This document shows positions 52,901 to 61,943 of a DNA stretch of 64,000 nt, piece after piece (within the stretch, counting starts at the first letter, position 1; each line of letters begins with the position of its first letter). The translations under genes and the position numbers were made by a program. The notes below the pieces were generated by a model. That model searched no databases and was not told the DNA's origin. It was given only the letters and a program-made list of their open reading frames with translations. The DNA is from Falsiroseomonas sp. (GTDB lineage Bacteria > Pseudomonadota > Alphaproteobacteria > Acetobacterales > Acetobacteraceae): the NCBI RefSeq assembly GCF_030695085.1, contig NZ_JAUYTS010000228.1, positions 1-64,000 of the forward strand, given 5' to 3'.

Positions 52901-53741
52901 TGGAGGCCCGCCGCAGCCGGGGGTCGAGCACGTCGCGCAGCCCATCGCCCAACAGGTTGAAGCCCATCACCACGATGAAGATCGCAAGCCCCGGAAAGGC
53001 CGCATACCACCACGCCATCGGCAGGAATTCGCGCGATTCCGCAATGGTGCGCCCCCATTCCGGCGTCGGCGGAGGTGGGCCGAGCCCGAGGAAGCCCAGC
53101 GTCGCCGCCGTCAGAATGGTGCCACCCATGCCGATGGTGGTGCGGACGATGATGGAGGAGGAGATGGAGGGCAGGATGTGCAGCACCATCACGCGCCAGG
53201 GCGAACAGCCGAGCGCAATGGCCGCCTCGACGAAGGTTTCGTTCTTGCAGGACCGCGTCTCGGCATAGACCAGCCGTGCCCAGAACGGCCAATAGGTAAC
53301 CGACAGCGCCAGGATGACGTTCTCGATGGATGGCCCCAGCGTCTGCGCGATGGCAATCGCCAGCACGATCTGCGGCACGGCCAGGAACACGTCCGAGCCA
53401 CGCATCAGCAGGTCGCTGCCGAGCCCTTCATAGTAGCCGGCGACCAGCCCCACCGGCACGCCGATCAGCACCGCGACAAGGATGGCGACGACCGCGATGG
53501 TGATGGTGATGCGGGCGCCATACAGCAGCCGGGAATAGATGTCGGCGCCCATGCGGTCCGTGCCCAGCCAGTTATCCGCATTGGGCGGGCTGAGGCGGAT
53601 CGCCGTGTGGAATTCCGTGACGTCGCCCGGGTGGGTGGACAGCCAGGGCGCCAGGATCGCCGCGAACACCACGATCAGGATCAGCGCCAGCCCCAGCATC
53701 GAGGAGCGATCTTCCGCCAGCTTGCGAAACACCTGCCTCAT
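52890..53741 (-). CDS. dppC: Dipeptide ABC permease DppC type
   Basis: The 283-residue permease has an N-terminal helix (LGLALILIVVFAAILAPWLS), the family region LGTDRMGADIYSRLLYGARITITIAVVAILVAVLIGVPVGLVAGYY, and an EAA loop KNETFVEAAIALGCSPWRVMVLHILPSISSSIIV. It ends ILTAATLGFLGLGPPPPTPEWGRTIAESREFL, a standard DppC landmark, and GLRDVLDPRLR. It starts where DppB ends (TGATG). Confidence 0.95.
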   Translation of the reverse strand: MRQVFRKLAEDRSSMLGLALILIVVFAAILAPWLSTHPGDVTEFHTAIRLSPPNADNWLGTDRMGADIYSRLLYGARITITIAVVAILVAVLIGVPVGLVAGYYEGLGSDLLMRGSDVFLAVPQIVLAIAIAQTLGPSIENVILALSVTYWPFWARLVYAETRSCKNETFVEAAIALGCSPWRVMVLHILPSISSSIIVRTTIGMGGTILTAATLGFLGLGPPPPTPEWGRTIAESREFLPMAWWYAAFPGLAIFIVVMGFNLLGDGLRDVLDPRLRRASSGK

Positions 53742-54745
53742 CAGCGGGTCTCCCGCGGGTCAATGAGCCCCTGAAGGATATCGACCAGCAGGTTGACCAC
53801 GATGAACATGGTGCCCGCGATCAGCGTGAAGCCCATCACCGCATTATAATCCGAGTTGAGGATGGAGTTCACCGCGAACATGCCCAGCCCCGGCCAGTCG
53901 AACACCGCCTCCACCACCACGGCGCCGGCCAGCAGGATGCCGAAGATCAGGCCGATCTGCGTGACCGTGCCGATCAGCGCATTGCGGAGAACATACTTCC
54001 AGACGATCTGGCTGCGCGGATAGCCCATCGCTGTTTCGTACAGCACATAGTTGCTCTCCAGCGCGTTCAGCACGCCGGCGCGGGTGAACCGCACGATGGT
54101 GGCGGCCGCCGGCAGCGCCAGGGTGGCAACCGGCAGGATCAGGTGATGGAAGGCATCCAGCAGCGTCTCCATGTCCCAGTTGATCAGGGAGTCGATGATA
54201 TAGAAACCGGTGATCGGCTCCGGACCCCAGCCCTCGACACGTCCGGTCAACGGCGTGATGCCGAGCTGCATGGAGAAAAACAGCTGGAGCAGGATCGCGA
54301 ACCAGAAGCTGGCAATGGCGAGACCCGCGATAGTGACGAAGCGCAGCGCATGATCGACCCAGGAATTGCGCCGCAACGCGCTGACCACGCCGAGCGGCAC
54401 GCCGATCAGGGCCGCGACCACCACGGTGACCAGTGTCAGCTCCAAAGTGGCCGGAAGCCGGCTCAGCAGATCCTCCGAGACAGGACGCCCGGTATAGATG
54501 CTGCGGCCCATATCGCCGCTCAGGATGGACTGCACATAGCGCAGGAACTGGATATGCAGCGGCTGGTCCAAACCCAGCCGCGCCCGCATCTCCGCGATGG
54601 TGGCGGCGGAGGCGTTCTCCCCGGCGGCGAAGGCCGCCGGGTCGGCCGGGATGACGTGCGAAATGAAGAAGACAATCGCCAACAGGCCGAGCAGTGTCGG
54701 CACGAACCAGATCACGCGGTTGACGACCAGGACGAAAATCTTCAC
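53741..54745 (-). CDS. dppB: Dipeptide ABC permease DppB type
   Basis: The 334-residue permease opens VVNRVIWFVPTLLGLLAIVFFISHVIPADPAAF. It has GLDQPLHIQFLRYVQSILSGDMGRSIYTGRPVSEDLLSRLPATLELT, the DppB landmark with SxxTGRPV. An EAA-type loop is NYVLYETAMGYPRSQIVWKYVLRNALI, and the end is LVDILQGLIDPRETR. It lies 31 bp after receptor B and is coupled to DppC. Confidence 0.95.
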   Translation of the reverse strand: MKIFVLVVNRVIWFVPTLLGLLAIVFFISHVIPADPAAFAAGENASAATIAEMRARLGLDQPLHIQFLRYVQSILSGDMGRSIYTGRPVSEDLLSRLPATLELTLVTVVVAALIGVPLGVVSALRRNSWVDHALRFVTIAGLAIASFWFAILLQLFFSMQLGITPLTGRVEGWGPEPITGFYIIDSLINWDMETLLDAFHHLILPVATLALPAAATIVRFTRAGVLNALESNYVLYETAMGYPRSQIVWKYVLRNALIGTVTQIGLIFGILLAGAVVVEAVFDWPGLGMFAVNSILNSDYNAVMGFTLIAGTMFIVVNLLVDILQGLIDPRETR

Positions 54746-54776
54746 GGGGCCGAAACCCCGTCACGCAGTCCTTTTG

Positions 54777-56366
54777 TCACGCGATGCTGAGCCAGCGCAT
54801 CTCCTGCCCGTCCCCGATCGGACAGAACCGCACGCCGCTGACATTCTTGCGGAAGGGTCCATACCACTTGGTGTTGTGGATGAAGATCGCCGCCGCATCC
54901 TCGGACGAAATGCGCGCCACCTGCTCATACAACGGCGCGCGCTTCGCCTGCTCCGGCGTCGCCAGCGCCTCGGCCAGCAACCGGTCCACCTCCGGGTTGG
55001 AATAGTAGGAGGCATTGCCGCCGCGATGGCGTTCTGTGGCCAGGAGCTCGCCGGCCCAGTTGTGCGGGTCCGCGTAATAGGTGGAGCGCCACAGGAACAG
55101 CAGGTCGTACATCTGCTCCGGATCGCGCATCTTGTTGGAAACCACCGGCCAGGGTTCGTTCAGCAGGCGGCTCTGGATACCGGCGCGGGTCAGGCCGTTC
55201 TGCAGCAGGGACGCGGCCTGGATCGACTGTTCGTAGCCAATCATGCCGGCCACCACGATCTCCCGCATCGGCGCCTGCACGCGGGCCAGGTACCACTTCG
55301 CCTTGTCGATGTCATAGGTGTAGCCGGCAAGGTCCTTCGGCGCACCCCACATCGGGTTCGGCACCACCCCGGTGTTGCGCACCACGGACCCGCCGAGGAT
55401 GTTGTTGATCCAGCCATCATAGTCGAAGGCGTGGCACAGCGCCTTGCGGAAGTTCACATCGTTCATCGGCGCGCGCTGGTTGTGGATGCAGGCGTAGAAC
55501 AGCCGGGTCGACTCCGCCTCCAGCACATTCAGGTTCGCATCGCCCTGCAGGCGGACGATCTGGTCCTGCGGCATGTAGGGGTCGGTGCCCTGGAAGTCGC
55601 CGCGGATCAGGCCGAGCACACGGCTGTTGACCTCCGCCACATAGCGGAAATCGATCTCGGCGATGCCCGCCGGGCCGAGAAAGTGGTTGTCGAAGCGCTG
55701 CGCCAGGAAGCCGCGTGCCGGATCGAAGCGGCGGATGATGTAGGAACCCGATCCGGCGTCGTTGCGGCTGATGAAGGCCTCGCCCCAATCGCCATTCCGC
55801 TCGTTGCGCTTCAGCAGCGCGCTGTTCACCACATAGATGTCGTGGGTGGTCGCTGCGAAGATGGCCGATGGCGTGGTCAGGTTGAACTGTACCGTGTGGC
55901 GGTCCAGCGCCTTGGTGCTGCCAGGCGCGACCAGCGGGGCGAAAAGCGGGAAGGCGCCCTTCTTCACCGCCAGGATTCGCTCCATGGAATAGACCACATC
56001 CTCCGCCGTCAGCGGCGCGCCATCATGGAAGGTGACGCCCTCGCGCAGCTTGAAGGTGTAGGTCTTGCCGTCCTCGGAGGTGGTGTAGGATTCCGCCAGC
56101 CACGGCTCCAGCTTCGGCGGGTTGTCCACCCAGCGCATCAGCCCGTCATAGCAGTTGAGCCGATAGGCGACGCGGCCGACATCGAAGGTGGCGTGCGGGT
56201 CCATCGTGTCATAGGCGCTGCCATTGGCGAAGACGATGCGCCCACCGCCGCCGCGCTGCGCCTCCGCAATGCGTGGCAGGCCAGCCACGCCCACCGCGGC
56301 GCCGGCGGCCAACAGGGTCCGCCGACGGACCCCAGCCGAGAGGCTGCTCATGTCGCGCTTTTCCAT
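54777..56366 (-). CDS. Family 5 (Dpp/Opp) substrate-binding protein B
   Basis: The 529-residue periplasmic receptor starts MEKRDMSSLSAGVRRRTLLAAGAAVGVAGLPRIAEAQ (twin-Arg-like signal). It has ANGSAYDTMDPHATFDVGRVAYRLNCYDGLMRW, ESYTTSEDGKTYTFKLREGVTFHDGAPLTAEDVVYSMERI, and FRKALCHAFDYDGWINNILGG. It is the first gene of the leftward operon and probably the main receptor of DppBCDF. ATG 56366 is used, and a second in-frame ATG lies at 56351. The 145-bp gap to the divergent SDR gene should hold both promoters. Confidence 0.93.
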   Translation of the reverse strand: MEKRDMSSLSAGVRRRTLLAAGAAVGVAGLPRIAEAQRGGGGRIVFANGSAYDTMDPHATFDVGRVAYRLNCYDGLMRWVDNPPKLEPWLAESYTTSEDGKTYTFKLREGVTFHDGAPLTAEDVVYSMERILAVKKGAFPLFAPLVAPGSTKALDRHTVQFNLTTPSAIFAATTHDIYVVNSALLKRNERNGDWGEAFISRNDAGSGSYIIRRFDPARGFLAQRFDNHFLGPAGIAEIDFRYVAEVNSRVLGLIRGDFQGTDPYMPQDQIVRLQGDANLNVLEAESTRLFYACIHNQRAPMNDVNFRKALCHAFDYDGWINNILGGSVVRNTGVVPNPMWGAPKDLAGYTYDIDKAKWYLARVQAPMREIVVAGMIGYEQSIQAASLLQNGLTRAGIQSRLLNEPWPVVSNKMRDPEQMYDLLFLWRSTYYADPHNWAGELLATERHRGGNASYYSNPEVDRLLAEALATPEQAKRAPLYEQVARISSEDAAAIFIHNTKWYGPFRKNVSGVRFCPIGDGQEMRWLSIA

Positions 56367-56511
56367 TGTCGCGTCCCTGTCTGCGTTGCGGAAGGTTGCA
56401 CCGCGAAAAATACCGGCGTCAAGGCGCCTCACGCTTCCGCGACACCCCCGGTTGCGGGAGGATGGCCGCACAGATAGCGTCGTTGCAAGCAGCTTCGGAA
56501 GGACAGGACAT

Positions 56512-57264
56512 ATGCCGAGCGATCGGAAGCTCGCCTTGGTGACCGGCGGGGCACGCGGCATCGGCCGAGGCTGCGTGCATGTGCTGGCAGAACGCGGATA
56601 CGACATCGTCATCGTCGACCTTCTGCGCGCCGAAATGGAACGCACCCAGGCAGAGGTGGAGGCCATGGGCCGCCAGGCGATGATCGCCGAGGCCGATGTC
56701 GCCGACCATGCCAGGGCGCGCGAGATCGCGGCGGAGGTCCGCACCCGCTTCGGCCGGATCGATGTGCTGGTGAACAATGCCGGCCGCGGCAACCCCACCG
56801 GCATCCTGGAGATCACGGAGGAAGCCTTCGACCGCACCATCGCGGTGAACCTCAAATCCTGTTTCAACTACATCCAGGCCCTGGTGCCGCTGATGCAGGA
56901 AGGCGGCGGCGGGCGCATCATCTCCATGTCCTCGCTGAACGCGCATACCGGCGGCGTGACCAGCGCGGTCTCGAAATTCTCCTATGCCGCGGCCAAGGCC
57001 GGCATCATCGGCATGACCAAGGCCCTGGCCAAGGAACTGGGACCGGAGATCGCCATCAACTGCGTCTGCCCCGGCGTGATCGAGACCGAGGTCGGCAACA
57101 GCCTTACCAAGGCGCGCGGGCCGGAGCTGGCGAAGAAGATCATGCTCGGCCGCCTCGGCACGCCGGCGGATGTGGCGCAGCTTGTCGCCTTCCTCGCCAC
57201 GGCAGAGCCCTTCTTCATCACCGGCCAGGCCATCACCATCGATGGCTTCCAATGGGAGATCTGA
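56512..57264 (+). CDS. Short-chain dehydrogenase/reductase
   Basis: The 250-residue classical SDR has cofactor motif LVTGGARGIGRG at residues 9-20, DVLVNNAGRG, the catalytic Ser region IISMSSLNAHTGG, the YxxxK pair in YAAAKAGIIGMTKALAKELGPE, and the INCVCPGVIETEV segment. It starts ATG 56512. The end overlaps the second HyuA gene by 13 bp, so the oxidoreductase is part of the second Hyu operon. Substrate unknown. Confidence 0.92.
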   Translation: MPSDRKLALVTGGARGIGRGCVHVLAERGYDIVIVDLLRAEMERTQAEVEAMGRQAMIAEADVADHARAREIAAEVRTRFGRIDVLVNNAGRGNPTGILEITEEAFDRTIAVNLKSCFNYIQALVPLMQEGGGGRIISMSSLNAHTGGVTSAVSKFSYAAAKAGIIGMTKALAKELGPEIAINCVCPGVIETEVGNSLTKARGPELAKKIMLGRLGTPADVAQLVAFLATAEPFFITGQAITIDGFQWEI

Positions 57265-59309
57265 GCCCCGTGCGCTACCGGCTCGGCGTCGACATCGGCG
57301 GCACTTTCGCGGATTTCTGCGTGCTGAACGAGACGACCGGGGAGGTTTCGACGCTGAAGGTGCTGTCCACCCCGGCGACGCCGGGGCAGGAAGTAATCGA
57401 CGGGCTGCGGGGGGTGCAATCGCGTTTCGGCATCGCTCCGGCCGATCTGGCCTGGTTCACGCATGGCACCACGGTCGGCGTGAATGCGGTGATCCAGCGC
57501 AAGGGCATCCCGCTCGCGCTGTTCGTCACCCGCAATTTCCGGGATGTGCTGGAGCTGGCGCGGCTGAAGACGCCGGACCCCTACGACCTGCTGTCCCGCC
57601 GCCCGCCGCCGCTGGTGCCGCGCGAACGCGTGATCGAGATCGACGGTCGTTTGAACGCAGATGGCAGCGAGGCCGAACCGCTGGACGAGGCCTCGGTGCT
57701 TGCGGCGCTGGACCAGGCGGAGGCGCGCGGCGCGGAGGGCGTCGTGCTCGCCCTGCTGCACAGCTACCGCAACCCGGCCCAGGAACATGCGGCGCAGGCG
57801 CTGCTGAAGAAGCTGCGGCCGGACATGCCGGTCTATTGCTCCGCCGATATCTGGCCGATCATCCGCGAATATGAGCGCAGCGTCACCGCCGTGGTGCATG
57901 GCCATGTGCAGCCGCGCGTCGCCTTCTACCTCGCCTCCCTGCAACGCGCCCTGCTGGAAGCCGGGGTGGTGGTGGAGCCGATGGTGACGAAATCCAATGG
58001 CGGCGTGATGCGCGCGGAGCTCGGCAAGACGCGCTGCGTGGAGATGCTGCTGTCCGGCACCGCGGCGGGTGCCATCGGCGCCGCCTTCGTGGCGCGCGCC
58101 GCCGGCGTGCCGCGCGCGATGAGCCTGGATATCGGCGGCACCAGCGCGGATGTCGCCGTCATCGCCGATGGCGCGCCGAGCTACGGCACCGGGGAGAGGG
58201 TTGGCGATTTCCCGGTCTATATCCCGACCGTCGCCGTCACCTCGATCGGCGAGGGTGGCGGCTCCATCGCGGCGGTGGATGCGCTGGGGCTGCTGACGGT
58301 AGGGCCGGAAAGCGCCGGCTCCACCCCCGGCCCGGCTTGCTACGGCCGTGGCGGCACGCGCGCCACCATCACCGATGCGATGTGCGTGCTCGGCTTCATC
58401 GGCCATGGCGCGCTGGGCTATGACAGCGTGCGCGTCAGCGCCGACCTTGCCGCGCAGGCGGTGGACGAGGTGGCGCAGGCGCTCGGCCGCAGCCGGCAGG
58501 AGACGGCGGAGGCGATCGTGCAGGTCGCGGTCAGCAGCATGTACCGGGAGGTCAGCAAGCTCGCCGCGCGCCAGGGCGTCGATCCGCGCGATTTCTGCCT
58601 GATGCCCTTCGGCGGCGCCGGCCCCATGCTGGGCGCGCTGCTGGCGCGGGAGCTGGGGATGCGGGAGGTGCTGATCCCGCTGACGCCCGGCGTGCTGTCG
58701 GCCCTCGGCGGGCTGATCGCCGATATCCGCAGCGACTTCATTGAGACGGTCTATGCCGATCTCGACGCCGCCGCCCTGCCCGGCCTGGTCGCGGCCTTCG
58801 CGCGGCTGCGGTCGGAAGCCACGCGCTGGATCCGCGAGGACCAGCGTTTTGAGGGCGAGGTCACCTACAAACCCTCCGCCGAAATGCGCTACCGAGGCCA
58901 GTCCTTCGAGATCGAGGTGCCACTGGAGGCCGCCTGGATCGAAGCCGGCAACCTGGCCGCGATGGAGGAGGCCTTCCACCAGGCCCACGAAAAGCTGTAC
59001 GGCCATGCCGATCGCGGCGCGCCGATCCAAGCGATCGCGCTGCGGATGGTGGTCGCCGGCACCGTCCCCACGCCGCGCTTTCCGGAACAGGACCGCGTGG
59101 AAGGCACGCCCGAGATCCTGCGCGAGGTGGAGGTCTGGCTCGACGGCCGCGCCCAATCCGCACCGCTCTATCTCCGCAGCGCGCTGCGCCACGGCCACCG
59201 CTTCAGCGGCCCCTGCATCGTGCTGCAGGACGACACCACAAGCTGCATCCCCCCCGGCATGACCGGCGAGGTGGACCGCTTCGGCAATCTGCGCCTGACG
59301 GCCGGCTGA
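57252..59309 (+). CDS. hyuA: HyuA-type hydantoinase/oxoprolinase subunit 2
   Basis: The 685-residue subunit has the ATP motifs RLGVDIGGTFADFCVLNETTG, WFTHGTTVGVNAVIQRKGIPLALFVT, TKSNGGVMRAELG, AMSLDIGGTSADVAVIADG, TSIGEGGGSIAAVDALGLLTVGPESAGSTPGPACYGRGG and FCLMPFGGAGPMLGALLARELG. It differs clearly from the copy at 48802-50967 and is not a recent duplicate. The start may be ATG 57252 or GTG 57270. It overlaps the SDR gene and is followed after 11 bp by its HyuB partner. Confidence 0.93.
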   Translation: MGDLSPVRYRLGVDIGGTFADFCVLNETTGEVSTLKVLSTPATPGQEVIDGLRGVQSRFGIAPADLAWFTHGTTVGVNAVIQRKGIPLALFVTRNFRDVLELARLKTPDPYDLLSRRPPPLVPRERVIEIDGRLNADGSEAEPLDEASVLAALDQAEARGAEGVVLALLHSYRNPAQEHAAQALLKKLRPDMPVYCSADIWPIIREYERSVTAVVHGHVQPRVAFYLASLQRALLEAGVVVEPMVTKSNGGVMRAELGKTRCVEMLLSGTAAGAIGAAFVARAAGVPRAMSLDIGGTSADVAVIADGAPSYGTGERVGDFPVYIPTVAVTSIGEGGGSIAAVDALGLLTVGPESAGSTPGPACYGRGGTRATITDAMCVLGFIGHGALGYDSVRVSADLAAQAVDEVAQALGRSRQETAEAIVQVAVSSMYREVSKLAARQGVDPRDFCLMPFGGAGPMLGALLARELGMREVLIPLTPGVLSALGGLIADIRSDFIETVYADLDAAALPGLVAAFARLRSEATRWIREDQRFEGEVTYKPSAEMRYRGQSFEIEVPLEAAWIEAGNLAAMEEAFHQAHEKLYGHADRGAPIQAIALRMVVAGTVPTPRFPEQDRVEGTPEILREVEVWLDGRAQSAPLYLRSALRHGHRFSGPCIVLQDDTTSCIPPGMTGEVDRFGNLRLTAG

Positions 59310-59320
59310 GGAGACGCGCC

Positions 59321-61285
59321 ATGTCCATCGACCCGGTCACCTTGCAGATCTTCGGCAACCACGCCCAGGCGGCGGCGGAGGCGATGGCCTTCACCCTGTT
59401 CCGCACCGCCCATTCCACCTTCGTGAAGGAGACGGAGGATTTCACCACCGGCCTCTGCACGCCGGAGGGGCTGACCTTTGCCAGTCCGCGCGAATTGGGC
59501 GCCACCTGGTTCATCGGCCTGGAATACGGCCCCGTGATCCGCGCGCTGTCCGACTATCGCGAGGGCGATGTCGGCATGACCAACGATCCCTATAGCGGCT
59601 TCGTCTGCACCCATTCGCCGGACATCCATCTGTGGAAGCCGATCTTCTGGGAGGGTGAGCTGGTCTGCTTCGCCGTCGGCCATATCCACAATACCGATGT
59701 CGGCGGCGCCGTCCCCGCCTCGCTGTCGCGTGCGCTGACGGAGGTGCACCAGGAGGGCATCCGCTTCCCGCCCGTAAAACTGGTGGCGGAGGGGGTGCTG
59801 GACCAGCGGCTGCTCGACATCATGCTGCTGAATGTCCGCGCGCCGACGCAGAACTGGGGCGACCTGAAGGCCCAGCTCGCCGCCATGACGACGGGTGAGC
59901 GCAAGGTGCACGAAATGATCCGCCGCTTCGGCCTGGCGACCTTCCGGGCCGGGATGGAGGGGCTGCTGGATCTGGCGGACCGGCAGGCGCGGCGCGTGCT
60001 GGCCGGCATCCCCGATGGCGACTACGAATTCCACGACTACCTCGATGAGGATTCGCCGGGCGGCCTGCCCTGCCGGCTACAGCTCAACATGCGCATCCGG
60101 GGCGAGACGGCGGAGCTGGACTTCACCGGCTCCGACCCGCAGCTCACCGCCTCGCTGAACATGCCGACGGGCGGGTCGGCGCGACACATCCTGCTTATGG
60201 TGGGGTGGAACTACGTGCTCTACACGCTGGACCCGACCATGCTGCTGAATGGCGGGCTGGTGCGGCCCGCCACCTGCATCGTGCCGGAGGGCACCGTGCT
60301 GAACCCGGTCTTCCCCGCCGCGGTCGGCATGCGCTCCATGACCTGCATGCGGCTGCAGGGCGTGCTGATGGGCGCCTTCCAGCGCGCGGTGCCGGACCGC
60401 CTGCCGGCCGGCCCCGCCAGCGGCGGGCCGATGATGAATGTGAACACCACGGACAATCGCACTGGCCGCCGCGTGATGGCGGCGATCGACCCCATCACAG
60501 GCGGCGGCGGCGGTGCGCCGGATGGCGACGGCAATGATGGCTCCGGCGGCAATAGCGGCTTCCTGAAAAACACGCCGGTCGAGATCAACGAGGCGGAAGT
60601 GCCCATCCGCATCCTGCGCTACGGGCTGGAGCCGGATTCCGGCGGCGCTGGAAAGCATCGCGGCGGCATGGCGACGGTGCTGGAATTCCGCGTGCATGCG
60701 CCGGGCACCGTGGTAACGGCGCGCAACCGCGACCGGTCCCGCTTCCGGTCCTGGGGTGTGCAGGGCGGGCTGCCCGGCGCGGCATCGCAGTTCTGGCGCA
60801 ATCCATGCACGGCGCGGGCGGAGAATCTGGGCAATACCGATGTGGTGACGCTGGACCCCGGCGATGTCATCCGCATTGTCTGCTCCGGCGCCTCCGGCTG
60901 GGGCCCGGCCTGGGAAAGGCCGGTGGCGGCCGTGGAGGCAGACCTCGCCGCGGGCAAGGTTTCGGAGCAGGCGGCGGCGCGTGACTATGGCGTGGTGGCG
61001 GGCGATGCGGCGGAAACGCAGCGCCTGCGCGCCGCCCAAGCCGCCGCGCCACATCGCGACTTCGATCCGGGGCCGGAGCGCGAAGCCTATGAGCAGGTCT
61101 GGACGGATGCGAATTACGCGGCGCTGACGGCAATCCTGGCCAGCCTGCCGATCCACTGGCGCCACTACGCCAAGCGGCAGATCTTCGCCCGCGTGGAGCA
61201 AGCGGCGGAAAGGCGCGGCGATGGCAGCGAGGTGCGTGCCGCTTTCGCCGCGCTACGCCAGGATTTCCCGCAGATCGTCGGATGA
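59321..61285 (+). CDS. hyuB: HyuB-type hydantoinase/oxoprolinase subunit 2, extended
   Basis: The 654-residue subunit has DPVTLQIFGNHAQAAAEAMAFTLFRTAHSTFVKETEDFTTGL, GDVGMTNDPYSGFVCTHSPDIHLWKPIFW, AVGHIHNTDVGGAV, HQEGIRFPPVKLV, and SGGAGKHRGGMATVLEFRVH. It also has a Gly-rich GGGGGAPDGDGNDGSGGNSG segment and a C-terminal extension of roughly 90 residues with ATP-unrelated helices (YEQVWTDANYAALTAILASLP). The extension and Gly-rich loop are missing from the other HyuB here and recall acetone/acetophenone carboxylase-like subunits, so this pair may not hydrolyse a ring. Confidence 0.9.
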   Translation: MSIDPVTLQIFGNHAQAAAEAMAFTLFRTAHSTFVKETEDFTTGLCTPEGLTFASPRELGATWFIGLEYGPVIRALSDYREGDVGMTNDPYSGFVCTHSPDIHLWKPIFWEGELVCFAVGHIHNTDVGGAVPASLSRALTEVHQEGIRFPPVKLVAEGVLDQRLLDIMLLNVRAPTQNWGDLKAQLAAMTTGERKVHEMIRRFGLATFRAGMEGLLDLADRQARRVLAGIPDGDYEFHDYLDEDSPGGLPCRLQLNMRIRGETAELDFTGSDPQLTASLNMPTGGSARHILLMVGWNYVLYTLDPTMLLNGGLVRPATCIVPEGTVLNPVFPAAVGMRSMTCMRLQGVLMGAFQRAVPDRLPAGPASGGPMMNVNTTDNRTGRRVMAAIDPITGGGGGAPDGDGNDGSGGNSGFLKNTPVEINEAEVPIRILRYGLEPDSGGAGKHRGGMATVLEFRVHAPGTVVTARNRDRSRFRSWGVQGGLPGAASQFWRNPCTARAENLGNTDVVTLDPGDVIRIVCSGASGWGPAWERPVAAVEADLAAGKVSEQAAARDYGVVAGDAAETQRLRAAQAAAPHRDFDPGPEREAYEQVWTDANYAALTAILASLPIHWRHYAKRQIFARVEQAAERRGDGSEVRAAFAALRQDFPQIVG

Positions 61286-61294
61286 TCACTGGTC

Positions 61295-61338
61295 GCATTT
61301 TCCGAGTCGTCAGGCGAAGCAGCCTGACTTGAAAATGC
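61295..61338. terminator. Nested inverted repeat between convergent operons
   Basis: GTCAGGC (61309-61315) pairs with GCCTGAC (61322-61328) across GAAGCA. The flanking GCATTTTC (61295-61302) pairs with GAAAATGC (61331-61338), which supplies U-rich tails on both strands. It fills the 53-bp gap between the stops of the second HyuB gene and the carboxymuconolactone-decarboxylase-like gene, so it is a bidirectional intrinsic terminator. Confidence 0.85.
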
Positions 61339-61887
61339 TCACCGCAGCGGGTGCTGGTCGAGGCAGGGCTGGTAGGACGGCTCCACCTCGATCCCCGCCG
61401 CGCCGAGGAAGCGCACCACGCCGCAATAGAAGGCGATGATCACCAGCAGGTCGGTCAGGCTGGCAATGTCCAGATGCGCCTGCACCTCGGCGAAGGTGGC
61501 ATCGCTCAGCGTATCCGCGCCCTGCGCCATTTCCCGCGCGGCGCGCAGCACGACGCGGGCGGCGGGCTCCAGGGCGGAGACACCGCCATTCGTCTCGACG
61601 GCGATCGCCGCAATCTCGGCATCCGTCACGCCGAAATCGCGCCCGATGGAAACATGGTGCGACCACTCATAGGCGCTGCGCGCCACCCACCCCACCTGCA
61701 GGATCGCCAATTCGCGCAGACGTGCATCCAGCACGCTGTGATGGCGGATATGATTCGCGAGGCCCAGGAAGGCGCGCGTCATGCCCGGGCTGTTCACCAT
61801 GGCGCGGTACAGGTTGACCGGGCGCACCAGCAGCGCCTGGTCCTCCGGCGCCAGGTCAGTGACGTCGCGATAGGGCAGTCTCGCCAT
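61339..61887 (-). CDS. Carboxymuconolactone-decarboxylase-family protein
   Basis: The 182-residue helical protein has the family core NLYRAMVNSPGMTRAFLGLANHIRHHSVLDARLRELAILQVGWVARSAYEWSHHVSIGRDFGV. It ends in a LTDLLVIIAFYCGVVRFLGAAGIEVEPSY-type helix. The CxxC pair of AhpD peroxidases is missing, so an enzyme or binding protein of the decarboxylase-like type is more likely. ATG 61887 follows GGAGGCC. It lies 56 bp after the P450 gene in the same direction. Confidence 0.88.
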   Translation of the reverse strand: MARLPYRDVTDLAPEDQALLVRPVNLYRAMVNSPGMTRAFLGLANHIRHHSVLDARLRELAILQVGWVARSAYEWSHHVSIGRDFGVTDAEIAAIAVETNGGVSALEPAARVVLRAAREMAQGADTLSDATFAEVQAHLDIASLTDLLVIIAFYCGVVRFLGAAGIEVEPSYQPCLDQHPLR

Positions 61888-61943
61888 GGCGGCCTCCTCC
61901 GTTTCGGGTAGCAGACCAGCCGTGGCGATGCGGCGCAAGCCGG

